From Rhizobium hidalgonense (GTDB lineage: Bacteria > Pseudomonadota > Alphaproteobacteria > Rhizobiales > Rhizobiaceae), in the NCBI RefSeq assembly GCF_002914525.1, contig NZ_LODW01000116.1:211426-275425 (forward strand): a stretch of 64,000 nt of DNA, in the 5' to 3' direction. Made by a program: the position numbers and the translations under genes. Position 1 is the stretch's first letter. Every line of letters begins with the position of its first letter. The notes under the pieces are model-generated. The model searched no databases and was not told where the DNA came from. It saw only the letters and a list, made by a program, of their open reading frames with translations. Shown here piece by piece: positions 50,017 to 57,683 of the stretch.

Positions 50017-51840
50017 ATGCAAAGCGTGAGAGCAAACGGGTCGCCAGGTGCGGCAATTCCCACCACATCGGAAACACGAGAACAGCTTGATCGCATCAGA
50101 TCCAGCCAGGAGTTCCACGCCCCTGACCGTGGGCGTCGGTTTCTTGACTATATTGTCGAAGAGACCCTCGCTGAACGGGGCACCTATCTAAAGGCCTATA
50201 CAATCGCCCTGGAGGTGTTCGGCCGAGACGCCTCGTTCGATGCCCAGAACGATCCCGTCGTCAGGATCGAGGCCGGCCGCATACGCCGCGCTCTGGAACG
50301 ATACTATCTGGTCGCGGGGCAATTCGATAAGGTCATCATTACCATCCCTAAAGGCGGGTATGTGCCTTGCTTCAGACACAGTGACGCCTGCCCTGCGACA
50401 GACCTCGGTCCACTGGCGGAGACGGGCGATAGTCCCGACCCTGTCTTGCAAACTGCCACGCCTTCGAAACCTGCGGATTTCTCACCCCGGAACGAGAGCA
50501 CTGTTCAATCCTCCCCGGCGCCCCGGACATTCTACCTGACGGCGGTTTCCCTGGGTCTGATGACGCTGATTATCGCCTTCGGCATTCCTTTTCTTTTCAG
50601 CCCTCAGACTCAATCGTCTACCTCCCCCGCGGATCGGCCAGATTTTCCCCAGGTCCTTGTGGAGCCATTCGAGGACCTTTCGGAAGCCGGCGTATCGGCA
50701 GGTATAGCCCGAGGATTGACGGACGAGGTCATTGGTCACCTGGCAAAATTCCGGGAAATTGTTGTGATTTCGAATCTGCCTGCGGCACTGCGCGGGCAGC
50801 CGCAGACGAAAGGATTGAAGGAACCACGTTTTGCCTTGCAAGGTCGCGTGCGCGTAGAGGACAGCAGGCTGCGGCTGACCGCACGGTTCGTAAACCGTGA
50901 TGATGGATCGGTGATCTGGGCCAACAGCTACAACAAGGACCTTCGCATACAGGACGTCTTGCAGGTTGAGGCCGACCTGGCCCAAGAGGTGGCGACCGCA
51001 CTCGCCCCGCCATATGGCGTCATTTCCCAGAGCGACACCGCGACAACAAATCCATCCAATTCCGATGAGCGGGATGACTATGCCTGTACGCAGTCTTACT
51101 ACAGCTACCGGGTCGACCTCAACCCGAAGGGCCATGCCGCGGTCCGGGCCTGCCTTCAACGAGCAACGGAGCGCAACCCGCGAAATTCGACTTATTGGGC
51201 CTTGCTGTCGATGACCTACCTCGATGAACTCCGCTTTCAATTCAGCCTTAATAGAGTGCCTGCCCTTTCCACTTTGAAATCTGCTGTGGAAACCGCGCGC
51301 CGCGCGGCCGACCTCGATCCGCAGAATGCCCGCGCCTTGCAGGCGCTGATGCTTGCCAACTTCTTTAACGGTGATGTCGAGGCCGCGTTGAGAGTGGGAG
51401 CTGCTGCCTATGAGCTAAACCCCACCGATACGGAGGTGGCCGGCGAATATGGCTTCCGCCTGGCACTTTCCGGCAAATGGGATACCGGCTGCGAATTGAT
51501 GTCCAGAGCCGTCAACAAAAACCCCGGCCCGAAAGGATACTACGAAGTGGGTCTGGCCATGTGCGCCTATATGCGGGAGGACTACCAGGCAGCAGAACTA
51601 TGGGTAAGGATGGCCGATCTGCGATACAATCCCATCCACCACCTCGTCCTGCTTGCGATCCTTGGCGCCGAGGGCAGGCTCGATGAAGCCCGCGAGGAGC
51701 AGGATTGGCTCAAGGCGAAAGCACCGGCGTTACTGGCCAACATCCGCAGCGAGATCGCCATACGCTTGCCTCGCCCGGAGGATCAGCAACGGATCCTTGC
51801 GGGGCTGAATGCGGCCGGAGTTGCAATCACTTCACACTAG
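50017..51840 (+). CDS. Winged-helix-like/TolB-like/TPR protein
   Basis: 607 residues. Residues about 20-125 (RRFLDYIVEETLAERGTYLK in part, VFGRDASFDAQNDPVVRIEA, RRALERYYL, IPKGGYVPCF) are shared with the protein at 30368. A membrane helix follows near 175-200, then a TolB-like domain (VLVEPFEDLSEAGVSAGIAR, ALQGRVRVEDSRLRL), then TPR repeats from about 350 to the end. Proteins of this type are often mislabelled adenylate cyclases; no cyclase domain is present. A membrane-anchored signalling or regulatory role is likely but untested. Confidence 0.75.
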   Translation: MQSVRANGSPGAAIPTTSETREQLDRIRSSQEFHAPDRGRRFLDYIVEETLAERGTYLKAYTIALEVFGRDASFDAQNDPVVRIEAGRIRRALERYYLVAGQFDKVIITIPKGGYVPCFRHSDACPATDLGPLAETGDSPDPVLQTATPSKPADFSPRNESTVQSSPAPRTFYLTAVSLGLMTLIIAFGIPFLFSPQTQSSTSPADRPDFPQVLVEPFEDLSEAGVSAGIARGLTDEVIGHLAKFREIVVISNLPAALRGQPQTKGLKEPRFALQGRVRVEDSRLRLTARFVNRDDGSVIWANSYNKDLRIQDVLQVEADLAQEVATALAPPYGVISQSDTATTNPSNSDERDDYACTQSYYSYRVDLNPKGHAAVRACLQRATERNPRNSTYWALLSMTYLDELRFQFSLNRVPALSTLKSAVETARRAADLDPQNARALQALMLANFFNGDVEAALRVGAAAYELNPTDTEVAGEYGFRLALSGKWDTGCELMSRAVNKNPGPKGYYEVGLAMCAYMREDYQAAELWVRMADLRYNPIHHLVLLAILGAEGRLDEAREEQDWLKAKAPALLANIRSEIAIRLPRPEDQQRILAGLNAAGVAITSH

Positions 51841-51870
51841 TCGGCCGAACTCGGGCGCCCTGCCTTCTTC

Positions 51871-51893
51871 CATAGATGTTACGTGATGCTACA
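51871..51893 (+). promoter_or_regulatory. Shared promoter element, site C
   Basis: This 23-bp stretch is identical to 26425-26447 except one base; its last 15 bases (TTACGTGATGCTACA) also occur on the minus strand at 30331-30345. It ends 89 bp before the DUF3302 gene. Confidence 0.6.
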
Positions 51894-51935
51894 CGCGCTC
51901 GGCTGCTAACGGCGTTACTATCTGCCTTCACTTGA

Positions 51936-51952
51936 GGCCGAACGGTTCGGCC
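51936..51952. promoter_or_regulatory. Perfect palindrome upstream of DUF3302 gene
   Basis: GGCCGAACGGTTCGGCC is a perfect inverted repeat (8 + 1 + 8) 30 bp upstream of the DUF3302 start and 43 bp after the shared element. It could be an operator for a dimeric regulator or an mRNA leader hairpin. Confidence 0.4.
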
Positions 51953-51982
51953 ATATCAAGCCGAAAGCGGAAGGGGGGAGCC

Positions 51983-52324
51983 GTGTTTCTCGACTATTTT
52001 GCACTCGGGGTGTTGATTTTCACGGTCGTAACGCTCTTCTACGCCGTGATCGCCATCCACGACATTCCTCACATCATCGCGAAGAAACGCAATCACCCGC
52101 ACCAGGACGCCATTCATATTGCCGGCTGGGTCAGCCTGTTCACCCTGCACGTCATATGGCCGTTCCTGTTCATCTGGGCCTCCCTCTACCGAGAGGACCG
52201 CGGTTGGGGAATCAAGCCCGACGGCAAGCTTCAGCATGAAGTGGAGGCGAACGCAGAAATTGCCCGCCTGCAAGCCCGGATCGCCGAACTGGAAGCCCAA
52301 CCTCTGGAGAAGGAGAAAGCCTGA
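51983..52324 (+). CDS. DUF3302 family inner-membrane protein (YiaW-like)
   Basis: 113 residues from a GTG at 51983 preceded by AGGGGGGAG. Two membrane helices (about 5-25 and 45-68) flank HDIPHIIAKKRNHPHQDAIH, a DUF3302 hallmark; a coiled tail follows (EIARLQARIAELEAQ). In E. coli YiaW is paired with the HlyD-like YiaV, as here: the TGA overlaps the ATG of the next gene (TGATG). Function unknown, probably a subunit for the YiaV-type adaptor. Confidence 0.85.
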   Translation: MFLDYFALGVLIFTVVTLFYAVIAIHDIPHIIAKKRNHPHQDAIHIAGWVSLFTLHVIWPFLFIWASLYREDRGWGIKPDGKLQHEVEANAEIARLQARIAELEAQPLEKEKA

Positions 52325-53481
52325 TGGACCTGCTCCTAATCCTCACCTATGCCGCAATCTGCTGGACGGTCTTCAAAGTCTTCCGAATCCCGGTAAACCA
52401 ATGGACGCTTTCAACCGCGGTCCTTGGCGGCATCTTCCTGATTTCCGCGCTGCTCCTCATCATGAGCTACAATCACCCCTATTCGGGCGACGGACGCATT
52501 TACTTTACTTCTGCGCCGGTCATTCCTGTTGTCGGCGGGCAGGTTGTGGAGGTCCCGGTCCAGCCCAACACACCATTGAACAAGGGCGACGTTCTCTTCC
52601 GCATCGATCCGCGCCCCTATCAGTTCGTCGTCGATCAGAAGAAAGCCGCTTTGGCGGAAGCCAAGCAGACTGTCCTTCAATTGAAATCTGCGCTCGATGC
52701 CGCGAACTCCGCGGTGAGCGGTGCCGAAGCATCCCGCGACCGTTCCCTGCAAAGCTTCGAGAAATTCCAGCAATCGAACGAGAACGCCAAATCGAGCGGC
52801 AAAGGCGCTGTCTTCTCCGAACTTGAAGTCGAAAACCGCCGAGGCATCTACCTGACCTCCGAAGCTGCGGTCGAGACCGCAAGGGCGCAGGCCATGCAAG
52901 CCAAGCTCGCTTATGACTCCGAGATCAACGGCACCAACCCGACGGTCGCACGCTTGCAGGCCGAATTGGGCAATGCGGAATACGACCTCGACCAGACGAC
53001 GGTTCGCGCGCCGAGCAACGGCTATGTGACACAGGTCTTTCTGCGGCCGGGAATGATGGCAAACCCGCTGCCCTTGCGACCGGTCATGGTCTTCATCAAC
53101 AGCGAAGACCGGACGTTGGCCGCCGCCTTCATCCAGAATTCGCTGCAGCGCGTCCGGGTTGGCGATGCCGCGGAGGTATCGTTCAGGGCAGTGCCCGGCA
53201 AGATTTTCAAGGCCCGGGTTCAGGGCATCATCGACGTGATGGCGCAGGGCCAGCTTCAGCCGACAGGAGCCCTGATCGATCCGCAGTCGCCCGAACGCGC
53301 CTCCCCGGGTCAAACGTTGGCCAGCATCGAGATCCTTGAAGATACCAGCAAATACCAGCTGCCGGGCGGCGTCGTCGCAGATGTCGCCGTCTACACCGAG
53401 CATTGGCATCACGTCGCCGTTCTCCGCAAGGTTCTTCTCAGGATGAGCAGCTGGATGAACTTCGTTTTCCTCGAGCATTGA
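52324..53481 (+). CDS. HlyD family secretion/adaptor protein (YiaV/YibH-like)
   Basis: 385 residues. Membrane helices at the N-terminus (about 1-55) precede a biotinyl/lipoyl-like hairpin domain (VVEVPVQPNTPLNKGDVLF), a long alpha-helical hairpin (about 100-200), and the second half of the lipoyl domain (VRAPSNGYVTQVFLRPGMM). The C-terminal beta-barrel follows. Adaptor proteins of this family bridge an inner-membrane pump and an outer-membrane channel. It is translationally coupled to the DUF3302 gene. No transporter gene is adjacent apart from SulP, 66 bp downstream. Confidence 0.87.
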   Translation: MDLLLILTYAAICWTVFKVFRIPVNQWTLSTAVLGGIFLISALLLIMSYNHPYSGDGRIYFTSAPVIPVVGGQVVEVPVQPNTPLNKGDVLFRIDPRPYQFVVDQKKAALAEAKQTVLQLKSALDAANSAVSGAEASRDRSLQSFEKFQQSNENAKSSGKGAVFSELEVENRRGIYLTSEAAVETARAQAMQAKLAYDSEINGTNPTVARLQAELGNAEYDLDQTTVRAPSNGYVTQVFLRPGMMANPLPLRPVMVFINSEDRTLAAAFIQNSLQRVRVGDAAEVSFRAVPGKIFKARVQGIIDVMAQGQLQPTGALIDPQSPERASPGQTLASIEILEDTSKYQLPGGVVADVAVYTEHWHHVAVLRKVLLRMSSWMNFVFLEH

Positions 53482-53547
53482 GACGGATGGGCTGAGGCCC
53501 GGCTGGAATTTCGGGAGACGTCGAAGCACATCCAGGGGAGTAATACG

Positions 53548-55284
53548 GTGATCGGAAGTTTCGGCATACCGATGCTAAAGGGGCTGGAGGGCTTCAATCG
53601 AAACTGGCTTCGAAGCGACATCCCAGCCGGGCTGTCGATTGCCGCAGTCGGCCTGCCGAGCGCCATCGCCTATCCCGCGATCGCCGGCCTGCCTCCCGAG
53701 ACGGGAATCTATGCGAGCATCGTCGCGCCGATCGCCTACGCCATTTTCGGGCCATCGCGCCTGCTGGTCGTCGGGCCGGATGCCGCAACCATGACCGTTC
53801 TCGCCGCCGCGATGGCAGCAATCATCGCAGCCGAGCCGGCCGCCGCAGGCGTGGACCGGATCGCGATAGCATCCGCCTTGGCGCTCGGCGTCGGGGTGTT
53901 CTGCCTCGCCGCCAGGTTTCTAAGGCTGGGGGTCGTCGCCAACTTTCTCTCCCGCCCAATTCTCGTCGGATTTTTTGCCGGCGTATCGCTGTCGATCCTC
54001 GTCGGCCAGATCAATCGTTTCACCGGGGTCAAGATCGAGTCCGACGGGCTCGTTCCGCCGATCCTCGAAATATTGCGCAAGAGCGCTTCTATCCACTGGC
54101 CGTCACTGATTTTTGGCCTGTCGATGTTCGCTTTATTGTGGGCGGTAAAGGCCGCACGTCTCAAGGTCCCTGGTCCTGTTCTGGTCGTTGTCGTCTCGGT
54201 GATCCTGTCTGCCGTCTTCGACTTCCAGGGACGCGGCATAGCCGTCGTCGGCGACATTCCTCGCGGCTTGCCGATGTTCTCGCTGCCTGCGCTTTACGAG
54301 ATGCCGCTCGACAAGATCGTCCTTGGCTCCGCCGCCGTTTTCCTCGTCAGCTTTGGAGCGGGGATCGTCGCCGCCCGCAGTTTCGGCACGCGCGCCGGGC
54401 AGGAGGTGGACGCGAACCAGGAATTGATCGGCCTCGGGGCGGCAAATTTCGCCCCCGGCCTCTTTGGTTCGTTTCCGATCAGCGTCTCGGATTCGAGAAC
54501 GGCAATCAATATGTCTGCAGGCGGCGTCTCGCAGGCGGCTGGACTTGTATCCGCGGCCACGTTGATCGCTGCCCTCGTCTTTCTGCACAGCGCCTTGCGG
54601 ATATTACCGCTGCCGGCACTTGCCGCCATCCTGGCAATGGCGGCCATCGGCCTGATCGACGTCGGCGAACTGAAAAAAGTCTGGCGCATCAGCCGGATGG
54701 AATTCGTCTTCGCATTGATCACCATGTGGGGCGCAATCAGCTTCGGCGTCCTTAACGGCGTCATTGTCGCGATTGCCGCAACCCTCGTCTATCTCCTGCG
54801 CAAGACCATGTATCCGCGCGATAGCCTTCTCGGCAGGATCGAAGGGCGGGAGGGCTTCTTTGATCTCGCCCGTTTTCCGCAGGCGCGCCCGCAAGAAGGT
54901 GTCGCGATATGCGTGATCCAGGGCAACATCCTGTTCTTCAACGCCGACTACGTGCGCACACGGCTGCAGACCATCGGTAAGGAGCTTACACGCGGGACCA
55001 GAGCCCTGTTGCTGGACGCGAGCGCCATCTCCCATGTCGACAGTACCGGCGCGGCGGCTCTCGATGCCGTCGCCGAAACACTCTCGAAACAGAACATCAC
55101 CTTCGCGATAGCCGATCTCAACGAGGAAAGCAGGCAACTGCTCGACCGCGCCGGCGTGATCACGGCTATCGGCTCATCCAACATTTTCAACGACAAGGAC
55201 GAGGCGGTGGCAGCCCTTGGATCGGCACGCGACGCAATTTTCGACAAGGCGGAAGAAACGAATGGCCCCGTCCTCGGGCCATGA
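53548..55284 (+). CDS. SulP family anion transporter with STAS domain
   Basis: 578 residues, GTG start with AGGGGAG upstream. RSDIPAGLSIAAVGLPSAIA in part and VVGPDAATMTVLAAA are the SulP signatures near the N-terminus, with about 12-14 helices to residue 420. A C-terminal STAS domain (about 450-560) carries LLLDASAISHVDSTGAAAL. Members carry sulfate, bicarbonate or C4-dicarboxylates. Ligand unknown. The PPK2 gene starts 12 bp after its stop, so the two are an operon. Confidence 0.9.
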   Translation: MIGSFGIPMLKGLEGFNRNWLRSDIPAGLSIAAVGLPSAIAYPAIAGLPPETGIYASIVAPIAYAIFGPSRLLVVGPDAATMTVLAAAMAAIIAAEPAAAGVDRIAIASALALGVGVFCLAARFLRLGVVANFLSRPILVGFFAGVSLSILVGQINRFTGVKIESDGLVPPILEILRKSASIHWPSLIFGLSMFALLWAVKAARLKVPGPVLVVVVSVILSAVFDFQGRGIAVVGDIPRGLPMFSLPALYEMPLDKIVLGSAAVFLVSFGAGIVAARSFGTRAGQEVDANQELIGLGAANFAPGLFGSFPISVSDSRTAINMSAGGVSQAAGLVSAATLIAALVFLHSALRILPLPALAAILAMAAIGLIDVGELKKVWRISRMEFVFALITMWGAISFGVLNGVIVAIAATLVYLLRKTMYPRDSLLGRIEGREGFFDLARFPQARPQEGVAICVIQGNILFFNADYVRTRLQTIGKELTRGTRALLLDASAISHVDSTGAAALDAVAETLSKQNITFAIADLNEESRQLLDRAGVITAIGSSNIFNDKDEAVAALGSARDAIFDKAEETNGPVLGP

Positions 55285-55296
55285 ACGGAGGGAGCT

Positions 55297-56160
55297 ATGA
55301 ACAAGGGTTATGACGCAAATCTGGAAGAGGCAGTGGCCGAGGCGAAACGGAACGACAAGGACAAGAGCAAGGGCAAGAAAAAGAAGAGGTCTTGGGACTA
55401 CGAGAAAGAGATCCTTCGTCTGCAGGTGGAGATCGCTCATCTGCAGGCCTGGGTGAAGAAAGCAGGCGCCCGGATCGTCATCATCTTCGAAGGCCGCGAT
55501 GCCGCCGGCAAGGGTGGAATGATCAAGCGCATTACCGAAAAGGTCAGTCCACGCGTCTTTCGCGTCATCGCGCTGCCCGCCCCGACCGACCGTGAGAAGT
55601 CGCAGATCTACATGCAGCGCTACATCAATTACCTGCCGGCCGCAGGTGAAGTCGTGATCTTCGACCGCAGCTGGTACAACAGGCCGGGAGTGGACCGGGT
55701 GATGGGCTTCACCAGCGAAAAGAAGGCCGAGCGTTTTCTCGAACTGGCTCCTCGCTTTGAGGCAGCGATCGTCGAAAGCGGCATCATTCTGCTCAAATAC
55801 TTCCTGACCGTCAGCGAAGAGGAGCAGGAACGGCGTTTCAAGCGTCGGATCGACGATCCGCTTCGGCAGTGGAAACTGAGCCCGATGGACGTCGAATCCT
55901 ATCAACGCTGGTGGGATTATACGAAGGCCTACGATGCGATGCTGCGGATGACCGACAGCAATCACGCGCCATGGTGGATCGTTCCGTCGGATGACAAAAA
56001 ACAAGCGCGCATAAACTGCATCTCCCACATTCTGCAGTCGATACCTTATGAGCGCGTCAAGTTCGAGGCGCCGGATCTCGGCAAGCGGCAGAAGCGCCCG
56101 GGCGGATATGTCGACGATCAGAGCATTCGGCATGTCGTTCCCGACGTGACCGCGCGCTGA
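55297..56160 (+). CDS. ppk2: Polyphosphate kinase 2
   Basis: 287 residues. Walker A FEGRDAAGKGGMIKRI, lid residues in RVIALPAPTDREKSQ, and Walker B VIFDRSWYNRPGVDRVMGF identify a one-domain PPK2. The extended basic N-terminus (KDKSKGKKKKRSWDYEKEI) is typical of class I PPK2. The enzyme phosphorylates NDPs (mainly ADP or GDP) with polyphosphate, or the reverse. GGAGGGAGCT lies directly upstream. It is downstream of the SulP gene and 41 bp before the AI-2E family gene. Confidence 0.93.
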   Translation: MNKGYDANLEEAVAEAKRNDKDKSKGKKKKRSWDYEKEILRLQVEIAHLQAWVKKAGARIVIIFEGRDAAGKGGMIKRITEKVSPRVFRVIALPAPTDREKSQIYMQRYINYLPAAGEVVIFDRSWYNRPGVDRVMGFTSEKKAERFLELAPRFEAAIVESGIILLKYFLTVSEEEQERRFKRRIDDPLRQWKLSPMDVESYQRWWDYTKAYDAMLRMTDSNHAPWWIVPSDDKKQARINCISHILQSIPYERVKFEAPDLGKRQKRPGGYVDDQSIRHVVPDVTAR

Positions 56161-56201
56161 AGGGCGGACCGATCGGCGGCAAACCAGACGGGCTGACCAC
56201 T

Positions 56202-57356
56202 ATGAACCTGGAGCAGACACGAGGCGAGCCGTTGAAGCCCGCAGACATCATGCAGACTTCGATCGAGACGCGGGTCAGCGATCTCGTGCGGCTGGGGATC
56301 ATCGCACTTTTCGCCTACTGGTCCTTCCGTCTGGTCGCTCCGTTCGCACTGATCGTCATCTGGTCGGCGATCCTGGCTATAGCATTGTTTCCTTTGCACG
56401 AGATGCTTGCGCGCGCCCTAGGAAACCGTCCGGCCATTTCGGCAACGACCATCGTCGTCGCCTGTCTGGTCCTCGTCATCGCACCCTTATCGCTTGTTGC
56501 CGTCAATTTTGCCGATGCGGCACAAGATCTGATAGCAAATTTAAGGACGGACAGTTTTACCTTGCCTTCTGCTCCTGAGGGCATCCGGGAGTGGCCTGTC
56601 GTCGGTGAACGGTTCTATGCTGCCTGGAACCAGATCGCCAGCAACCTCGCCGCATCGATCACGAAGTTTCAGGCGCCTCTGCGCGAGATCGCCGGCGTCG
56701 TCGTCGGCAAACTCGCCTCGATCGGCGCTGGCCTCCTGAGCTTCATCGTCTCCGTTATTCTGTCCGGCTTCCTGATGGCAACAGGCGAACGACTGAGCTC
56801 GATCGTGAAAGCTCTCGCCAACAGAGTTGCGGGCGACAGGGGTGTTGGCTTCGCCAAGCTTGCGGCCACAACCGTGCGCAACGTCTCACGCGGTGTGATT
56901 GGCGTCGCCTTCCTGCAAACGCTGTTATGCGGGCTCTGCTTCGTCATCTTCGATCTTCCGGCAAGAGGGGCATTGACCTTTGCCGTTTTTATCCTTTGCA
57001 TCATTCAGATCGGCCCCGGCCTCGTCCTGGTTCCCGCGATCATATGGGCGTGGTTTTCCTGGCCGGTTTCGACATCCCTGGCATTTACGCTCATCGCGAC
57101 GCCTATCACGCTGCTGGACAATGTGCTCAAGCCCCTTCTCATGGCGCGCGGCTTGACGACGCCAATGCCAGTGATCCTCATTGGCGTCATTGGGGGCACT
57201 CTGTCATACGGCTTGCTTGGGCTCTTCCTCGGCCCAATCGTCCTCAGCGTATTTTATGAACTGCTGCGAAGCTGGGCTTGGCCTTCGCCAACGGACGACA
57301 GGCTGACAGGCAGTGTCGAAGGGGACGATGTCGGCGACCGAGCCGATGTTTGCTGA
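56202..57356 (+). CDS. AI-2E family transporter (PerM-like)
   Basis: 384 residues with seven to eight membrane helices: helix pairs at about 30-70, 75-95, a long soluble segment at 100-165, and a C-terminal bundle with LQTLLCGLCFVIFDLPARGA in part and PLLMARGLTTPMPVILIGVI in part, the family hallmark. Some members act as Na+(Li+)/H+ antiporters, others export AI-2; which applies is unclear. An alternative start is at 56250. It lies in the SulP-PPK2 series. Confidence 0.87.
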   Translation: MNLEQTRGEPLKPADIMQTSIETRVSDLVRLGIIALFAYWSFRLVAPFALIVIWSAILAIALFPLHEMLARALGNRPAISATTIVVACLVLVIAPLSLVAVNFADAAQDLIANLRTDSFTLPSAPEGIREWPVVGERFYAAWNQIASNLAASITKFQAPLREIAGVVVGKLASIGAGLLSFIVSVILSGFLMATGERLSSIVKALANRVAGDRGVGFAKLAATTVRNVSRGVIGVAFLQTLLCGLCFVIFDLPARGALTFAVFILCIIQIGPGLVLVPAIIWAWFSWPVSTSLAFTLIATPITLLDNVLKPLLMARGLTTPMPVILIGVIGGTLSYGLLGLFLGPIVLSVFYELLRSWAWPSPTDDRLTGSVEGDDVGDRADVC

Positions 57357-57385
57357 GATTTCCGCAGCTCAAGCGAGGAGAAAAC

Positions 57386-57508
57386 ATGTCGAAAGCTTCG
57401 ACCCACTGGAGCGACAAAGCGCTCATCATTGTACTGCGGACGCTGTTAATCCTGGCCGTGTTTGGGGCGCTTGCCGTTCTGATCAAATTCGTTTGGGCAT
57501 TCCTGTGA
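57386..57508 (+). CDS. 40-residue single-pass membrane protein
   Basis: ATG at 57386 with GAGGAG 5 bases upstream, a very good ribosome site. The peptide has a short basic N-terminus (MSKASTHWSDK) and one long hydrophobic helix (ALIIVLRTLLILAVFGALAV, then LIKFVWAFL). Small proteins like this often regulate a membrane partner. It lies 29 bp after the AI-2E family gene and upstream of the MscS gene, so it could act with either. Function unknown. Confidence 0.6.
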   Translation: MSKASTHWSDKALIIVLRTLLILAVFGALAVLIKFVWAFL

Positions 57509-57683
57509 TCATCTCAATTGCTCTCCCGCATGGCCCTGTTCTTCTCTGCTCCGTCGACAAGCGTGTGACGATAACCACCTTCGGCGAAGCGCAACATACC
57601 GTGCGCGGCGGCAGGCCCAGCACACCGCTCCGACGGACCTTGCCCAGAGTCCGATTCCAGTTTCCGTTTCGAAGGACCGCAGA

